Assembly (NCBI RefSeq): GCF_000189635.1
Contig: NW_002476254.1
Span: 248,001-312,000, forward strand
Direction of reading: 5' to 3'
Source: Tetrahymena thermophila SB210
Lineage: Eukaryota > Ciliophora > Oligohymenophorea > Hymenostomatida > Tetrahymenidae
DNA length: 64,000 nucleotides
The position numbers and the translations under genes are program-made. Below the pieces are notes generated by a model that had not been told where the DNA came from, ran no database searches, and saw nothing but the letters and a program-made list of their open reading frames with translations. Within the stretch, counting starts at the first letter, position 1. Each line of letters begins with the position of its first letter. Positions 17,405-29,193 of this stretch are shown piece by piece.

Positions 17405-17829
17405 AAAGTAATTAAGAATCTCTTAAAATTAACTCCAAATAATTTAAAATGATAACATATATAACTATATATAAGCAAAACCAATAAAATATTAGCTGTT
17501 ACTCTCTCTCATTCGTAATTGTAAATCCAGCCATTTATTAATTAATAAAAATTTTCAAGAATTTTATAAAACTAACTATTTATTTGTTGAATATTTGTTT
17601 GATTGTAAACAATAAATTTTATGTAAATTCAATTATTTTAATTTATCCTTTTTATTGTAAAATAAAATTATATCATAATTATTGTTCAAATACACTGACT
17701 ACTTTTTGAAGGGATTTTATTTTACTTATTCGTGTTTTTAATATTTAGGATAATTTTTATAAATTTTATATTTTCTAAATTCTATTTCAAATAGCTGCTT
17801 CAATTTAATTTAATCATAATTTTTTTTAA
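17405..17829. other. Convergent AT-rich intergenic stretch
   Basis: The 3' ends of the acetyltransferase gene (+) and the next gene (-) face each other. Nothing else was recognised. Confidence 0.6.
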
Positions 17830-19143
17830 TCAAATAAACTCAAAACTTCTTTCTAAATCGCTATTCTCTTATTCTGTTTCACTCAATTTACTCTCTTGGT
17901 TTATGTCATGGATTATTTAAAGATTTGGATCATCTCTAAAGATAGTAATTTCTTCACTTATTACTTTTAAAGAGTTTTTATGGTACTTAATTTATAATAA
18001 ATCACTATTAATTAATTAGTTATTATATACTATATTTTGATATTCTACAGATGGTAACTAAGACTTTATATTATCAAGTTCACTTTAAAAAAATTCTTTT
18101 AATTAGTGCACTGGAAATATTAGTTTTTAATCTAATACTAATTTTTTAAAGTCCATCCCAAGTCTTTTGTATAAAATTTAATAGTTGATCCAACAGTAGA
18201 CAAAGTTTTCATAATTAGGCATAAGATTTTCGTTAAAAAGTTTGATAGATTCCTTTTATGTCTAAGTATTTGAATTATATATGTACACTAATTCTTCAGA
18301 ATACTATGGCTGTAGTAGATTTGGTAAATTGTAGCGTTAATCCAAATAAAAATAAAAAGGTATTTCAAAATTTTTAACTCTTAATACATATTCTATAAAT
18401 TTGATTAAATTTTCAAAGGAATAATTTATTATTTGCTTATGCTCCTATGAATATAGGTTTAAATGTTAAGCTTTATAGTTAATTTTCCATATATTTTTTT
18501 CGCTGCTCTGATTTGAAGTATCATCTTCTGCTACTACAATATTACTTATTGTATGGCTCTCTAAAAATTCAGATATCCTAAAGTCTTCATAAGAATAATT
18601 TAATTTATAAAGATCATAAGCCTTAATTATTTTTTATGCTTACAACTTTCTAAGTTCTGAGCGCTTAGAAAACAACAAAGACTCATCAATCTAATTTTAT
18701 TCGATCAAATTTAAAGCCAGTTGATTTAATTAGTCTTTTTAATATTACCCTAAAGAGTTTATTTTAATTTACTACTCATATTTTTCATTAAGCTTCTTAA
18801 TTAACTTTTACAAAGACTCTTTTTATTTGTTCAAAAGTTGAAGATATATTTTTTTGGAATTGTTTTAAAAATTATTGCTACATTTTAGAATTTTCTATCT
18901 AATTACTTCTTTCATATCTTCGACCTATTTGTTTTATTCATTTTTCAATTTTTACAACTTTATTAATTCTTTTAGCTTGTTAATGCGCTATTATTTTGGA
19001 TCATCATTTTAATTTTATACTTAAAATATTATCGAATGAGATTAAAGTAACTCGTTATTATATTATTCAAGGTATTTATAGGAATATTCTCCTCCAAATG
19101 CCTAAAAATGTTTGCAGTTGTCTAAATTTTGGGCAATATTCAT
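17830..19143 (-). CDS. Coiled-coil protein, possibly UVRAG/Atg14/Vps38-like
   Basis: One intronless frame of 437 residues, ATG at complement 19141-19143 and TGA at complement 17830-17832. Residues about 45-190 are strongly helical and Lys/Gln/Glu-rich with heptad character, a probable coiled coil. Residues about 190-380 form a globular part with an LR(K)LQAQKIIKAYDLY segment, then RISEFLESHTISNIVV. Further on are a long helix LIKFIEYVLRVKNFEIPFYF, and ELVYIYNSNTQTQKESIKLFNENL. This order (coiled coil, an AxxL helix before a buried pro-rich strand, then an 'F.YAVFLLNKNI'-like line) resembles the BARA-like region of UVRAG/Atg14, subunits of Beclin-type PI3-kinase complexes. The similarity is weak and judged by eye; an unrelated coiled-coil protein is possible. 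The frame stays open a little upstream of the chosen Met, without an earlier ATG that I trust. Confidence 0.5.
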
Positions 19144-20479
19144 AACTGATTTGATTGAAAAATTATTTATTGAGATGGTTTCTTTTTGACAAAAAAATCT
19201 TATTTTAATTGATAAAATTTTCTAAAAATCAAAATATTAGAATTTCTGATTTGTTTTACCATCAGATAAAATGAAGTAAGAATATTTAATTAATATTCAG
19301 TTGAAATAGAATAAAATAAATATATGTAATAAAATAAATTCATTTATAAGTAGTTTATTTAAAAAATTCTAAAATTTTAAATTTATATTTAGTCAAGAAT
19401 TTATATTTAAAAATTTTTGAGTTTAAAATATCAATAACTATAAAAACCTTTTTATTTAAATCTTAGATATTCTAACATTTTATCTAGAATTTATTAAAAA
19501 ATTATATTTTCAAGCTGTATTAAAAATAAATAATATATCAACAAAAAACATACTTTATTTAATATTCCATATAAATTTAAATTAATATTTTTAAAATAAC
19601 GAAATATTTTAAACTGAAAGAAATAACAAATTAAAAAAATAAATATTTTATTATCAAAAAGAAATAGTTTCATGCTAAACTGTTTAATAAAATATTTAAA
19701 AAAGTTTAAAAAATACAATAAATTAAAGTATAATATGAAATAAATATTTGGTACTCACAAAATCATTAAAATGTTTAGAATATGTTTTAAATTTGACCTC
19801 AAATTATATCTGAAATTTATAAAGAATTATAGCTTTTACTTAAATTTAATAAATTTTTAAATTGATTTATTTTTATTACTACTTCCTCATTTCTAAATCC
19901 TAAAAAATCTTGAAAAAATGTAAAGTATTAATTAAAAAACAAATAAATTTTTCTTAATTAATATGATAATTATTTTTATTAAGAGGTGAATAAAAAATTT
20001 ACAAAATAAAAACATTTTTGTTCATCTATGTAAGCAAGTGCATAAAATTCATATCAAAATAAAGCAATAAATAAATATTTGAAAAACAAAACATAAAAGC
20101 TTTTGCAATTTCTAAACACTGAATAAACAATTCAATTATTTGTAATTGATTTTTATTTATCTATTCAGATAAAATATATATTAAAATAATTTATACTTAA
20201 ATATATACTTTTAACATTAACATTTACATTTTGAGTAAACAAAAAATACTTTGAGATAGAACATTTATTACAAAATATCTAAATTTTCTTTTATTAATGA
20301 GTTGACAACATATTGTTTTGATTAACAATAAAATAATCAATATTATAAAAGTTAAATATAAAGATTATTAAAAGCAAAAATATAAATTTGATTGATATTT
20401 TAAGTAAAAAGTATTCAAAAAAAAATATTTTAAAAAATAAATTAGTTGCATAAAATTTTAGATAAATAATTAGATATAA
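19144..20479. other. Divergent AT-rich intergenic stretch
   Basis: Between two divergent genes. It is nearly all A/T. A minus-strand open frame near 19494-19718 is Phe/Ile/Leu-only and looks like chance. No RNA gene or repeat family was recognised. Confidence 0.6.
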
Positions 20480-21014
20480 ATGTAAATGGAAAATTAAATT
20501 AACTCCTTAGTCGATGAATTTGCGTAAATATTTTGATTAATACATTTTGAAAATTAGATTTGTTTAGAATTTTGATTCAATTTTTCTTATATTAAAATGT
20601 TAATTATACATAAAAATATAGCAGGGAAAACGAAGATGTCAAAACTGTACTTATTTTAGATAAGACAGGCCTTCCTTTAAATACATAGAGTGGATCTTAA
20701 AGTAATCCAAATTAATCCATTTCAATAATATAAAAAAAATATGAATAAAAAAATTATGATAGGCTAATAATTTTCTAAAGACGCTATACCTTATCTTAAA
20801 TTTTTAAGTGATCATGCAAAAAATTTGAAATTGCAATAAGAAGATTCAGACCCTGTAGTAACAATCACTACTTAGAATGAGTATATTTCATTAAATAAGT
20901 TTGCATAAAATATTAAATAACTTACTTTATATTTATAGATAAATAGTTATTAAGTCTTATGATGCTTTTACAGTAGCAGTTAAAAAGGGTAGAGAAGTTG
21001 CTAGTAATCAATGA
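20480..21014 (+). CDS. LAMTOR5: LAMTOR5/HBXIP-like Ragulator subunit
   Basis: Three introns: 20524 to 20621 or 20624, 20702-20762 and 20881-20938. The spliced product has about 105 residues, starts MQMENQINSLVDEFA and ends VAVKKGREVASNQ. It fits human LAMTOR5 along its length: a short N-terminal helix; VLILDKTGLPL (compare VLCTDSQGLNL); AIPYLKFLSDHAKNLK (compare the long helix HAGVISVLAQQAAKL); DPVVTITTQ; and IVIKSYDAFTVAVKK (compare IMIQKHDGITVAVHK). This is a single roadblock/LC7 domain. In animals LAMTOR5 is part of the Ragulator scaffold that holds Rag GTPases on lysosomes for TORC1 signalling. Intron 1 ends in TAGCAG, allowing acceptor choice that adds or drops one codon (Arg). The second in-frame ATG at 20486 is an alternative start. 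Confidence 0.8.
20622..20624 (+). promoter_or_regulatory. NAGNAG tandem splice acceptor in LAMTOR5-like gene
   Basis: The sequence ATATAGCAG|GGAAAAC offers two AG acceptors three bases apart. Both keep the frame: the first gives ...FARENEDV, the second ...FAENEDV. The animal protein alignment does not decide between them. Confidence 0.55.
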
Positions 21015-22217
21015 GTTGTTTTTATAAAATATATAATTTTTTTAGTAAAAATATTGGAATTTGTGATGAACAATAACTTAGTTTTTAAAATAAAAATTTG
21101 CATAGATTATATTTCTTGTGTAATATGTTTATTTATTTTTCTTAGAAAATCTTTCAAATATAAAATTAATGCGAAATAAGTTCTTAAAAATATACTTGTT
21201 TAAGCTTTGTTTATTTTAAATATTTATTGTAGTATTTGCTTATAAAAATTTATCTATTTTAAATTTACATAACATTTTATTTACTTAAATGTAATTAATT
21301 ATTTTATATATTATGTAAATAAATATTTTATAAATAAGATATGTTTCTAACTTTATTAAAAATCTAATAATCCAAATCAACAATATAGTTTACAATCAAT
21401 TGTGGTATTTTTAGTTATAAAAATGAATTCTAAACTTTACTTTGTTTATTAGCTTTTAATTTTTAAAGTAAAAAAATAGGTTTAAAAAGTTGTTAATTCA
21501 ACACAATAACAAAGACAAATATCAAAAATATTTTTATTTATTCTATAAATTTATAACTGATTATTAATTTTATATAAATATTGAGAATATTTAATCTATT
21601 AGCAGCATTTCTTTTAAATTTAGATATCATTTAGTCATAAAGATGTTAAATTCAAATAGCTAACTGCATGTAAATTACTAGCTAGTTTATAAAAAATAAT
21701 TATTTTAGATTGTATTATATTTTTAATATTTAATACATTTGGTTATATTTAAATCTCAAAAATAAATAAATGTATAATAAACTACACTTTCTTAGTATAT
21801 TTTTATAAAATCTTAGCTTTACCTAAAAATTTATTTTTTACAAATATTATATTGAAAAATGATGTTGTTTTTAATTAAATTAATTAATTTATTAACTTCA
21901 AAACATATTGAAGTATATTCTAATTAAAATTTTAAATAGATATTTTAATATATAATTTATATTTCAATAATATTTCTTTCTTCTGATATGTTTATTTGTT
22001 CTTTTTTAGAAGAATTGAAAACAACAAACATTTTTAAACTTAAAAATTTTGCATGGGATCTATCATTAAAAGTGGATACTCCTATCAATATATATTTATA
22101 TTTTTGAAAAAAGAAAAAATAAAGTTGATTCTAGACTCATAATTAAATAATTAATAAAAAAAATAAATTTTTTAATCAAAAACTATAAATTTTTACAGAT
22201 ATTCATTTTTAAAATCT
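21015..22217. other. AT-rich intergenic stretch
   Basis: No coding frame was seen. The last 200 bases before the DTD start could hold a 5' UTR or a leader intron, but none can be fixed from sequence alone. Confidence 0.55.
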
Positions 22218-23144
22218 ATGAGACTCATCATTTAAAGAGTTTTAGAAGCAGGAGTTAAAGTTAATGGCGAATTCATCTCCAAAATAGGTCCAGGAATTTG
22301 TATTTTGTTAGGTTTACATAGAGGTGATAATGCTGAGTTAGTTGATAAATGGGCTGAAAAAGCTTTGAAATTAAAATTATGGCCTGATATGGAAAATTAA
22401 TCTGAAGAACAAAAAGAGAGCAACAATCCTAAGGGAAAAGGAGGTTGGAAGACAGGTGTATAAGATAACAATTATGAAGTTTTGGTTGTTTCTAACTTTA
22501 CTTTATATGGAGTTTTGAAAGGAAATAAGCCTGATTTTCATGATTCTATGAATGCAGATGAAGCTAGGGACCTTTACAATAGATTTATGGAGAAGATGTA
22601 GTAACATTACAAAAAAGAAAAAGTTCAAGGAGGATAATTTTAGACATATATGAATGTTCATATTGTTAATGATGGACCTGTCACTTTATGTATTGATGCT
22701 GATGAAGTTAATAACATGAAACAAAACTAATAAAAACAAAAAGAAACATAATAGTAAAATGAGAAAATAAATAGCGAAGGCAATAAAGTTGAAGGTGAAA
22801 TAAAGGAAAAGTAAGAAAAAAAATAAAAGAATAACTCTGAATAAAAGAATAAATAGCATGGAGGAGAAAAATAACAAAAACCTCAAGGAGAAAATAAGTA
22901 AAACGCTTAAGGAGAACATAAGCAAAAAAATTAGGGAGAAAACAAATAGAAGCAACAAGGAGAATAAAAGTAAAAAAATTAATAGAATGACCAAAAACAA
23001 AAACCCTAAGCTGAACAAAAATAGAAAGCTTAGTAAACTGAGATTGCTTAAAAAAAATAAAAGCCAATTTATGAAGAAAAAGTTGATGATAATTCTGCAA
23101 AAGTAGAATAAAAGGACGCTTAAGAAAACTAATAATAAGAATGA
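22218..23144 (+). CDS. DTD1: D-aminoacyl-tRNA deacylase (DTD) with repetitive Q/K tail
   Basis: One exon, 308 residues, TGA at 23142-23144. Residues 1 to about 170 are a full DTD: start MRLIIQRV, GPGICILLGLHRGD, KLWPDM, GGWKTGVQDNNYEVLVVSNFTLYG, KGNKPDFHDSM, and YMNVHIVNDGPVT. DTD removes D-amino acids (and glycine from tRNA-Ala) mischarged on tRNA, acting in the cytosol. The Gly-cisPro motif (NDGPVT) is intact. The other signature, usually SQ-x-T, reads SNFT here, so Gln is replaced by Asn while Thr is kept. From about residue 175 to the end the protein is a hydrophilic Q/K/E tail with repeated GE(N/H/Q)KQ units (bases about 22855-23060). Human DTD1 also carries a charged tail, but a shorter one. 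The enzyme assignment is very secure; the tail's role is unknown. Confidence 0.94.
22855..23060 (+). repeat. Degenerate short tandem repeat inside DTD tail (GExKQ units)
   Basis: The DNA unit is close to AAGGAGAA(A/C)A(T)AA(G/A)CAAAA, repeated imperfectly with a period of mostly 24 bases. It encodes Gln-Gly-Glu-x-Lys-Gln-type units. The regular array gives long open frames in the other frames and strand, which are artefacts of the repeat. Confidence 0.7.
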
Positions 23145-23621
23145 GCTATTTATTAACTTGCATGATTATTTTATATGTAGTTTTTAGAAGTAAGTAGGAT
23201 CTATTTATTATTGAGTAGATTCTACTCTTCTACATATTTTATTTTAAAATTTATCACATTTATTTTAAACAAATAAACGAAATAAAAATTTAAATTCAAA
23301 AATAATTACATTTTTTTTGTTTAAGTATAAAAATTTGCAAAAAATCAATATTTATTTAAAAATATTTATATCGAAATCAAAATATTTTTTATTCTTTAAA
23401 TTATTTAATATATTTAATCTGTCCATTTAACATTAATGATATTTTTTAAGTATTAAATTTCACTTAAATTTTTTTTTTGATATTTTCTTAAAAATAGCAA
23501 ACAAATTCCAATAAAAGATTGAATAAATAAATTATTATTGATTTTATAAATTTATACTTTAGCACTCATTTACTCACTCAAAATGTGTGCTAATTTTAAT
23601 TTTAAATATTTTAAATATTTA
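23145..23621. other. Convergent AT-rich intergenic stretch
   Basis: Separates the 3' ends of the DTD gene and the minus-strand gene that follows. No further structure was recognised. Confidence 0.6.
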
Positions 23622-25054
23622 TCAAAATACTTACTAGGTATTTACAAAACTATTATGACCAATCTTTATTTATATTGGTCTTTGCTATTTAAGTAATGAA
23701 GAGTTTCTTGGACTACTTCCTATCTTATCACTTACTAAATCAGTTTACTATCTTCTGTAAACATTATTTCTTATTGTATCGTTCTAGTTATAATTTATAG
23801 TTGCACCTACTTTTTATGTTACACGAAAGCTTCTTTCATTATCAGAAACATCCCATCTCATTTTGAGTGTATCTTTTTTAATTTCTTAAATGTTAGCTTT
23901 TTTTAAAATAAATAAATTAATTAATAATTTATCTCTGTTAACAATATTAAATACTTCTTTCTCTTCTGCTACAATCATTAAAAGCACTGCTATTATTTTT
24001 TATTTTTAAATCTTAGTAAACACTTTTTTGATTCTATGGGATAATATTAAACTGTGGGCCTGCATATGTATAAACTTTTCCTTGAACAAATGGCTTAGAA
24101 AAGAATCCCATAGATGTTTTGAACCAATCTGGTGAGCCATCACTATTTACTCTATTTTTAATTATTTGGTTTTTATTAAAATTAAAAAGAATGAATTTCA
24201 AATAATCTTTTACGAAACATGTCTAATGTTTTTATTCTTAATAATATCTTGATTTACTCTTAGGTCTTTGTCATAATTGGATATATACAAATTCTACCTG
24301 TTTAAATCTATTTATGTATCTTGTTAAGAATTTTAAGTAGAATATATTCTATTTCTTTTAACTTATGAAATTGAGTTTGCATTTTATTCTTTCATCTATT
24401 AATAATTTTATTTCTTTAATATCTCTCCTGTTTGTATATCTACTGGTACTCTTTCTCTATATCAAATAAAATATTTTTAAATTCATCAAATAAAAAATAT
24501 AATTATAATAGTGTGTTTGGTTTTATTTAATAGTTAATATTAATTACTCAGTATATTTTTTATTCCTTATTAAATGCATTTAGTTTGAATGCACAGGCAT
24601 ATAGTGATTTATTTCATTCTTGCTTCCATTTTACTTCTAATACTAGGGTACTAGGTTTTAAGCAAACCTATTCTTCTAATTCTTTATAGAGTAGAATGTA
24701 CTTGAGTGATTAAAAAATAGTTTTTTTAAAGTTAATTTATTAATTTTATTTATTTATTTACTCATAGTTTCCATTAGAATTGAGCATTAAGTAATTTTAT
24801 AAGTAAACAGATTTATCAGGGGAACATTAAGTAGTTTCTTTGAATGTATTGCAAGTGCTAGATAAATCTTAGTTCCTACTAACAATGCTTCGCGGTTTGG
24901 TCTATTCAAAATATTTAATTATATTTCACATTTAAATTTGTTTTAAACAATATTAGTAAGAAATAAATCTTAATACATTAGAAAGACTTCTTTGTTTTCT
25001 TTTGGCTATGGATTTATTGAAATCCAAAGAGCTTTTCATCATAGTACCATTCAT
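23622..25054 (-). CDS. Unknown ciliate protein, multi-exon, basic Ser/Asn-rich
   Basis: Read on the minus strand from ATG (complement 25052-25054, MNGTMMKSSLDFNKS) to TGA (complement 23622-23624, ...FVNTQQVF). Six exons join in phase through introns with GTAA/GTTA...TAG/AAG borders, near 24900, 24720, 24530, 24190 and 23930. The product is about 330-350 residues long. It is basic, with many Asn, Gln and Ser and repeated Arg/Lys-Tyr contacts. Its most conserved-looking segment is DGSPDWFKTSMGFFSKPF followed by KVYTYAGPQFNIIP, aromatic and probably folded. The rest looks like a filament- or microtubule-associated, mostly unstructured protein, but I cannot name the family. No signal peptide or membrane helix is visible. 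Confidence 0.65.
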
Positions 25055-25625
25055 TTTTACTAAAAGTGGAATTTAAAAAAGGAATTTTTATAGATGCTTT
25101 TATGCAATATTTTTTAAACAAAAATAATGTTTAGTTTATAATGATTAACTGAGTTTTATTTGATATAAGCTAAATATTCAATAAATAACTATTTAATAAT
25201 TAAATGATTGATTATTTTATCAAATTAATTATAATATTTGGATGATTAAGAAGATACAAATTAATTTAATTAAATTTTATTATTTTGATCAAAACATATA
25301 CAAATTAATATTTATTTTCATCCATTCGTTTTCCTTATTCTAAATTTACAACTTTAATAATTAGAATCTTAAATCTTAAATTTATGTATTTATGTATGCA
25401 TATATCTGTATAATTATTTTTTTTTTTAAACTGAATTACGATAAAAATTTTGATATTATTCTAATGAAAATAAATATAAGTATTTTTCAATTGAAATTAT
25501 TTTTTATCACTTTAGATCATGATATTATAGCTATTTAATAGTATTTTCTATCAGCTGTTATTTATGTCTATAGGGAGTGAACATCAAAATTAGATGCAAC
25601 TATATTAATTTAAAAATAAGGATAT
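25055..25625. other. AT-rich intergenic stretch
   Basis: Spacer between two minus-strand genes, containing the upstream region of the 23622-25054 gene. Nothing was recognised. Confidence 0.6.
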
Positions 25626-28600
25626 TCAAAATAGGATTTAAAAAAACAAAAATCTTTTTTTAGAATAAACCTGAGTTTATTTTTTTAATAATTTATTAAT
25701 TTTTACCTTTCTAAATATCTTAAGAATTTTTTAAATTTCTGGTTTATCTTTGATTAATTTATTATAATCAGCATTATCATAACTCCATGGGTTAGCCATA
25801 TTTAATAATAATAGCTTGATACAAGGTAATTTATTGTTCTTAATTGCATAATATAGAGCCTTTCTTCCAGCTATGTCTTTGAACTCCAAATCTGCACCAA
25901 GACTTATAAAATATTCTAACATATCAGTATATCCCTTTTTTGCAGCTTTATGAAGACATGTTTGCTTTTTCTAAATCAAAAATATCTTTTTAAAACATAT
26001 TTCTAATAAAAAAAATTACTTAGTCAAAATCGAATATAAAATATCTGCACTAACTTATAATATTTTTAACACTAATTAAGTTATTATGCTTAACAGCTTT
26101 AAAGAATACAAAAGACCCTAGCCTTTAGAGAGGTTTTTCCATAAATATTTCAGCTTTTTTCTCACAAAACTCTTCAAGTTAGAGCTTTGATTGTTTTAGT
26201 TTTTATAGAAAAAGAAGCAAACTGTTTCTTATTTTATTTTTATTTATCTAAAATTTAGAGTTAATATGATTAATTAGTGATTCAAATAATTAAAATGTTA
26301 AAAAAAAATTATTTAATTACCTTTTTTTTAGGAACATTGACTTAATTTCTTTAAAAAATGATTCTTCTTTTAACAAACCCAGAGCTTATTGGTTTTTTTG
26401 TTTCTTTTTTTTTATCTTGCCATGAAGTTAAAAGAGCAGAAAGAAACTCTTTATCATATTACTTTTAATTATGCTATTTTTAATTTATTTCATTTTGACT
26501 CACTTAATTTTTTGCATCTTAAGACTCTTCAACAAGCTATTTATTTATAGTTCTGCTAGATTATGTTTATTAGTGAAGATTATTCTAATTATTTAAGTTT
26601 TATTCTTATATTGAACTTTAAGACTATAAATCTAATATGGTTTATTAATTTAATTAATATTTTGGCAAAACTTAAACATCGTTTTATTATTGTTGTTGGT
26701 TGCTATCTTTTATAGCAAAAAATGGAGACTTTTTAGAAGAAACTTGATCTATGATTAGATATTTTTTATCTATCTTTTACATTTAATCTGTCTAATTATT
26801 TAGATTTTGAATTAAATGTTAAATCTCCAAATCTTAATTTTTTCCATAGCTGTCTATGCTTAAGTCTATTTTCTATTTTTAAATTTCATTTTATGTTTTT
26901 AACTAATTAGTAAAATTTTAATTCTACATTTAAAGAATATTCTCATTATTTTTAAGTTCGTTTTTTTAGCTTTCTTGATTTGCTTATTTTTAAGCTTATT
27001 GAATTTTATTATATCTCTTTAATATCTCATTTGAGTTACAGACAGGTAAGTCAAATTAATTACCCTTATACTTTTTTCTAGTGCTTTTTGATGAATTCAA
27101 TCTACTAAAATTAGATGAATTAAGTTTATTAAATGATTAATTTGAGTTATTTAAGCTAATTTCTTTAAATTTTGAATTGTGCAGTGACTATTAAAAGCTA
27201 GGCCCTTGAATAGATTTGTTAGTTTAATCTAAGGTATTCGTAGATTTGTTCAAATCATTGGCTAAGTAAGCAAGTTTATCTTCCTTCGATACAATTTAGT
27301 TAATATCTTTAATTTAGTTTTAAATACCTTTCATTTTAATGTTGAAATTATCAAGCATTTTCAGCTTAGTAATTTTTTCTGAAAAAAGTTGCTGGTCTTT
27401 TTAATTTTTATTGATGCAAATTTATGAATCTTCCTTATCATCTTCTTAAATTCCATCAATAACATTTATAGGTTGTTAAATAGTTATTTTATTTATATTG
27501 ATTGAGTTTTCATCTAATTATTTCTAAGATTAATCTTCTTTATCTTGTTAAATCTTTTATTTCAGGCTCTATAAATTTTCAAGTTTTTGAATTAACTCAA
27601 CTCTTCTTTTTTATATTAAATCAACTGAAATCATTTAAACATCTTTATTTTTGTCACTAGGTTATATAAAGCCTGTTTTTATGAGATATTTATTTTCAAA
27701 TTATACTTTACACTCGTATCTTGCACTTTAGCATGGACTAAACATTTATCTCTTATTTTTAAGCTTCGCCCTTCCAGAAGAAAAATGGAATGCGTGGTCT
27801 GTTGATAATTGAACTTTTTTTAGTTTATCTTTTTTTATCTATTTTAAATTTTACTGTTTTTCTACAACATCTTGCCTTTGAGATTTATAATCTAAATTTT
27901 CTGCAGGTTATATAAAATTATTATTTAAGTAATATTAGTCACTAAACCCTGCTTTGGCTTAGCTCTTAGCATCTAACGTGTATCTCCTTATTATTGGCGA
28001 TAGTTACAGCTAAAGTAAATTTTATTGGTTTTATTCATCTTTTTAGTTTATTAATTCATTCTACATGAATTAGTTAAAATCTTAATTGTAATCTTAAAAT
28101 TTATTATTTTCTATTGAGCTATCTCTTATGGATTGGACACTCTATTAGTTCAATTAATCTAGCTGAATAAATATATTTTTATTTTTTTATTCTTGGTTAT
28201 TTTAAGCATTAATATTTGCATTTTAACATAAACTAATTTATCTCTGCTTTTGAGTATTTAAAAAATTGCTTTATTTCATTTACTTATCTGAAACAACTGA
28301 ATCCTATCCATATCCTTTTTTAGGCTCATTAGCATTTAACAATTTTAATTTTTAATAAGAAAGATTAACATAGTTGCTAGGACTAGGAAATTTTATATTT
28401 GCATGCGAATTACGAGTAATTATTCCATCGATTGCGCTTCCTTTAGTTATATTTAATGTGTTTGATTTTTTCCTATTGCTGGAAGTATTTTCCAATTCAT
28501 TAACGCTTTGATGGGAATCAATAAATCGATCTGTTAAATAGGAAAGCTCAACACTATTTTTTTTATAATACAATTCTGCACTATCTTACATGTTGTTTGA

Positions 28601-28678
28601 ATTTTATGGTGAAGAGGCTTTTGACAAAAAATAGCAATCTTTATTTTTCTGTCCACTCTGTTAGAATAATTATTTCAT
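25626..28678 (-). CDS. Ankyrin-repeat protein with long disordered N-terminal region
   Basis: Minus strand, ATG at complement 28676-28678 and TGA at complement 25626-25628. The first exon (down to about 26331) is one open frame of roughly 780 residues, very rich in Asn, Gln, Ser and Lys, with coiled-coil-like stretches (KKLQEKL/KIQQAQKQANQES type). It has a semi-ordered patch holding KQMFSPCQSARYECKVQFENKYLIKTGF. Two introns follow, near 26260-26330 and 25975-26030. The C-terminal part has an ankyrin set: KAVKHNNLISVKNIIS, then QTCLHKAAKKGYTDMLEYFI, then SLGADLEFKDIAGRKALYYAIKNNKLPCIKLLLLN. The TCLHKAAKKG and GADLEFKDxxGRKALYYA lines are textbook ankyrin. Ankyrins bind other proteins; the partner is unknown. 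The exact C-terminus after KILKIFRK may differ if another intron is used. Confidence 0.8.
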
Positions 28679-29193
28679 CAAAGCCAAAAGTCTACTTTGC
28701 TTTAAAAACACTCTTAATTATTCTTAATTAATTATTAAATTGAAATTATCATAAAATAAAATCAAAAAATTATTAACTTTCAGCCAATATTTTCAATCAA
28801 TAAAATAACGCAGAGCTTTCTAAGACTTGTTTATTTGTTTTATTTTTTAAATTTTTGTTTAAATTATTTTTGAAAATATTTTTCCTGAACAAAATTTTAT
28901 AATCTGCATGCTCTTAATAAAATTATTTGTTTGAGAAAATGAAAAACAAATTAAAATAATTATGTTTTTAAACTAAAAAAAAATAATGCCTTGATGTAAA
29001 TTAATGATACTAATTTAGAATTTTCCAAAGTAAATTATGCACTAGTTTAACAATATTTGCATTAAAACGATACATTTTATTCATACAATATTACTGTATC
29101 ACAAAACACATTCTTAATTTAATCAAATAAATTCAGCATTAAAAAATATAGGTGAATATTAAAATATCCAATTAAAATTAGAGTGGTTTGAAA
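28679..29193. other. Divergent AT-rich intergenic stretch
   Basis: Between the starts of the ankyrin gene (-) and the DnaJ gene (+). No motif can be assigned. Confidence 0.6.

Noticed and set aside
19494-19718. Minus-strand frame resembling a membrane peptide
   Set aside because: It consists almost only of Phe, Ile, Leu, Lys and Tyr, the expected translation of AT-rich spacer.
22686-23100. Long minus-strand open frames opposite the DTD tail
   Set aside because: They are shadows of the repetitive GExKQ array on the plus strand and encode only Phe/Leu/Ile/Ser-rich sequence.
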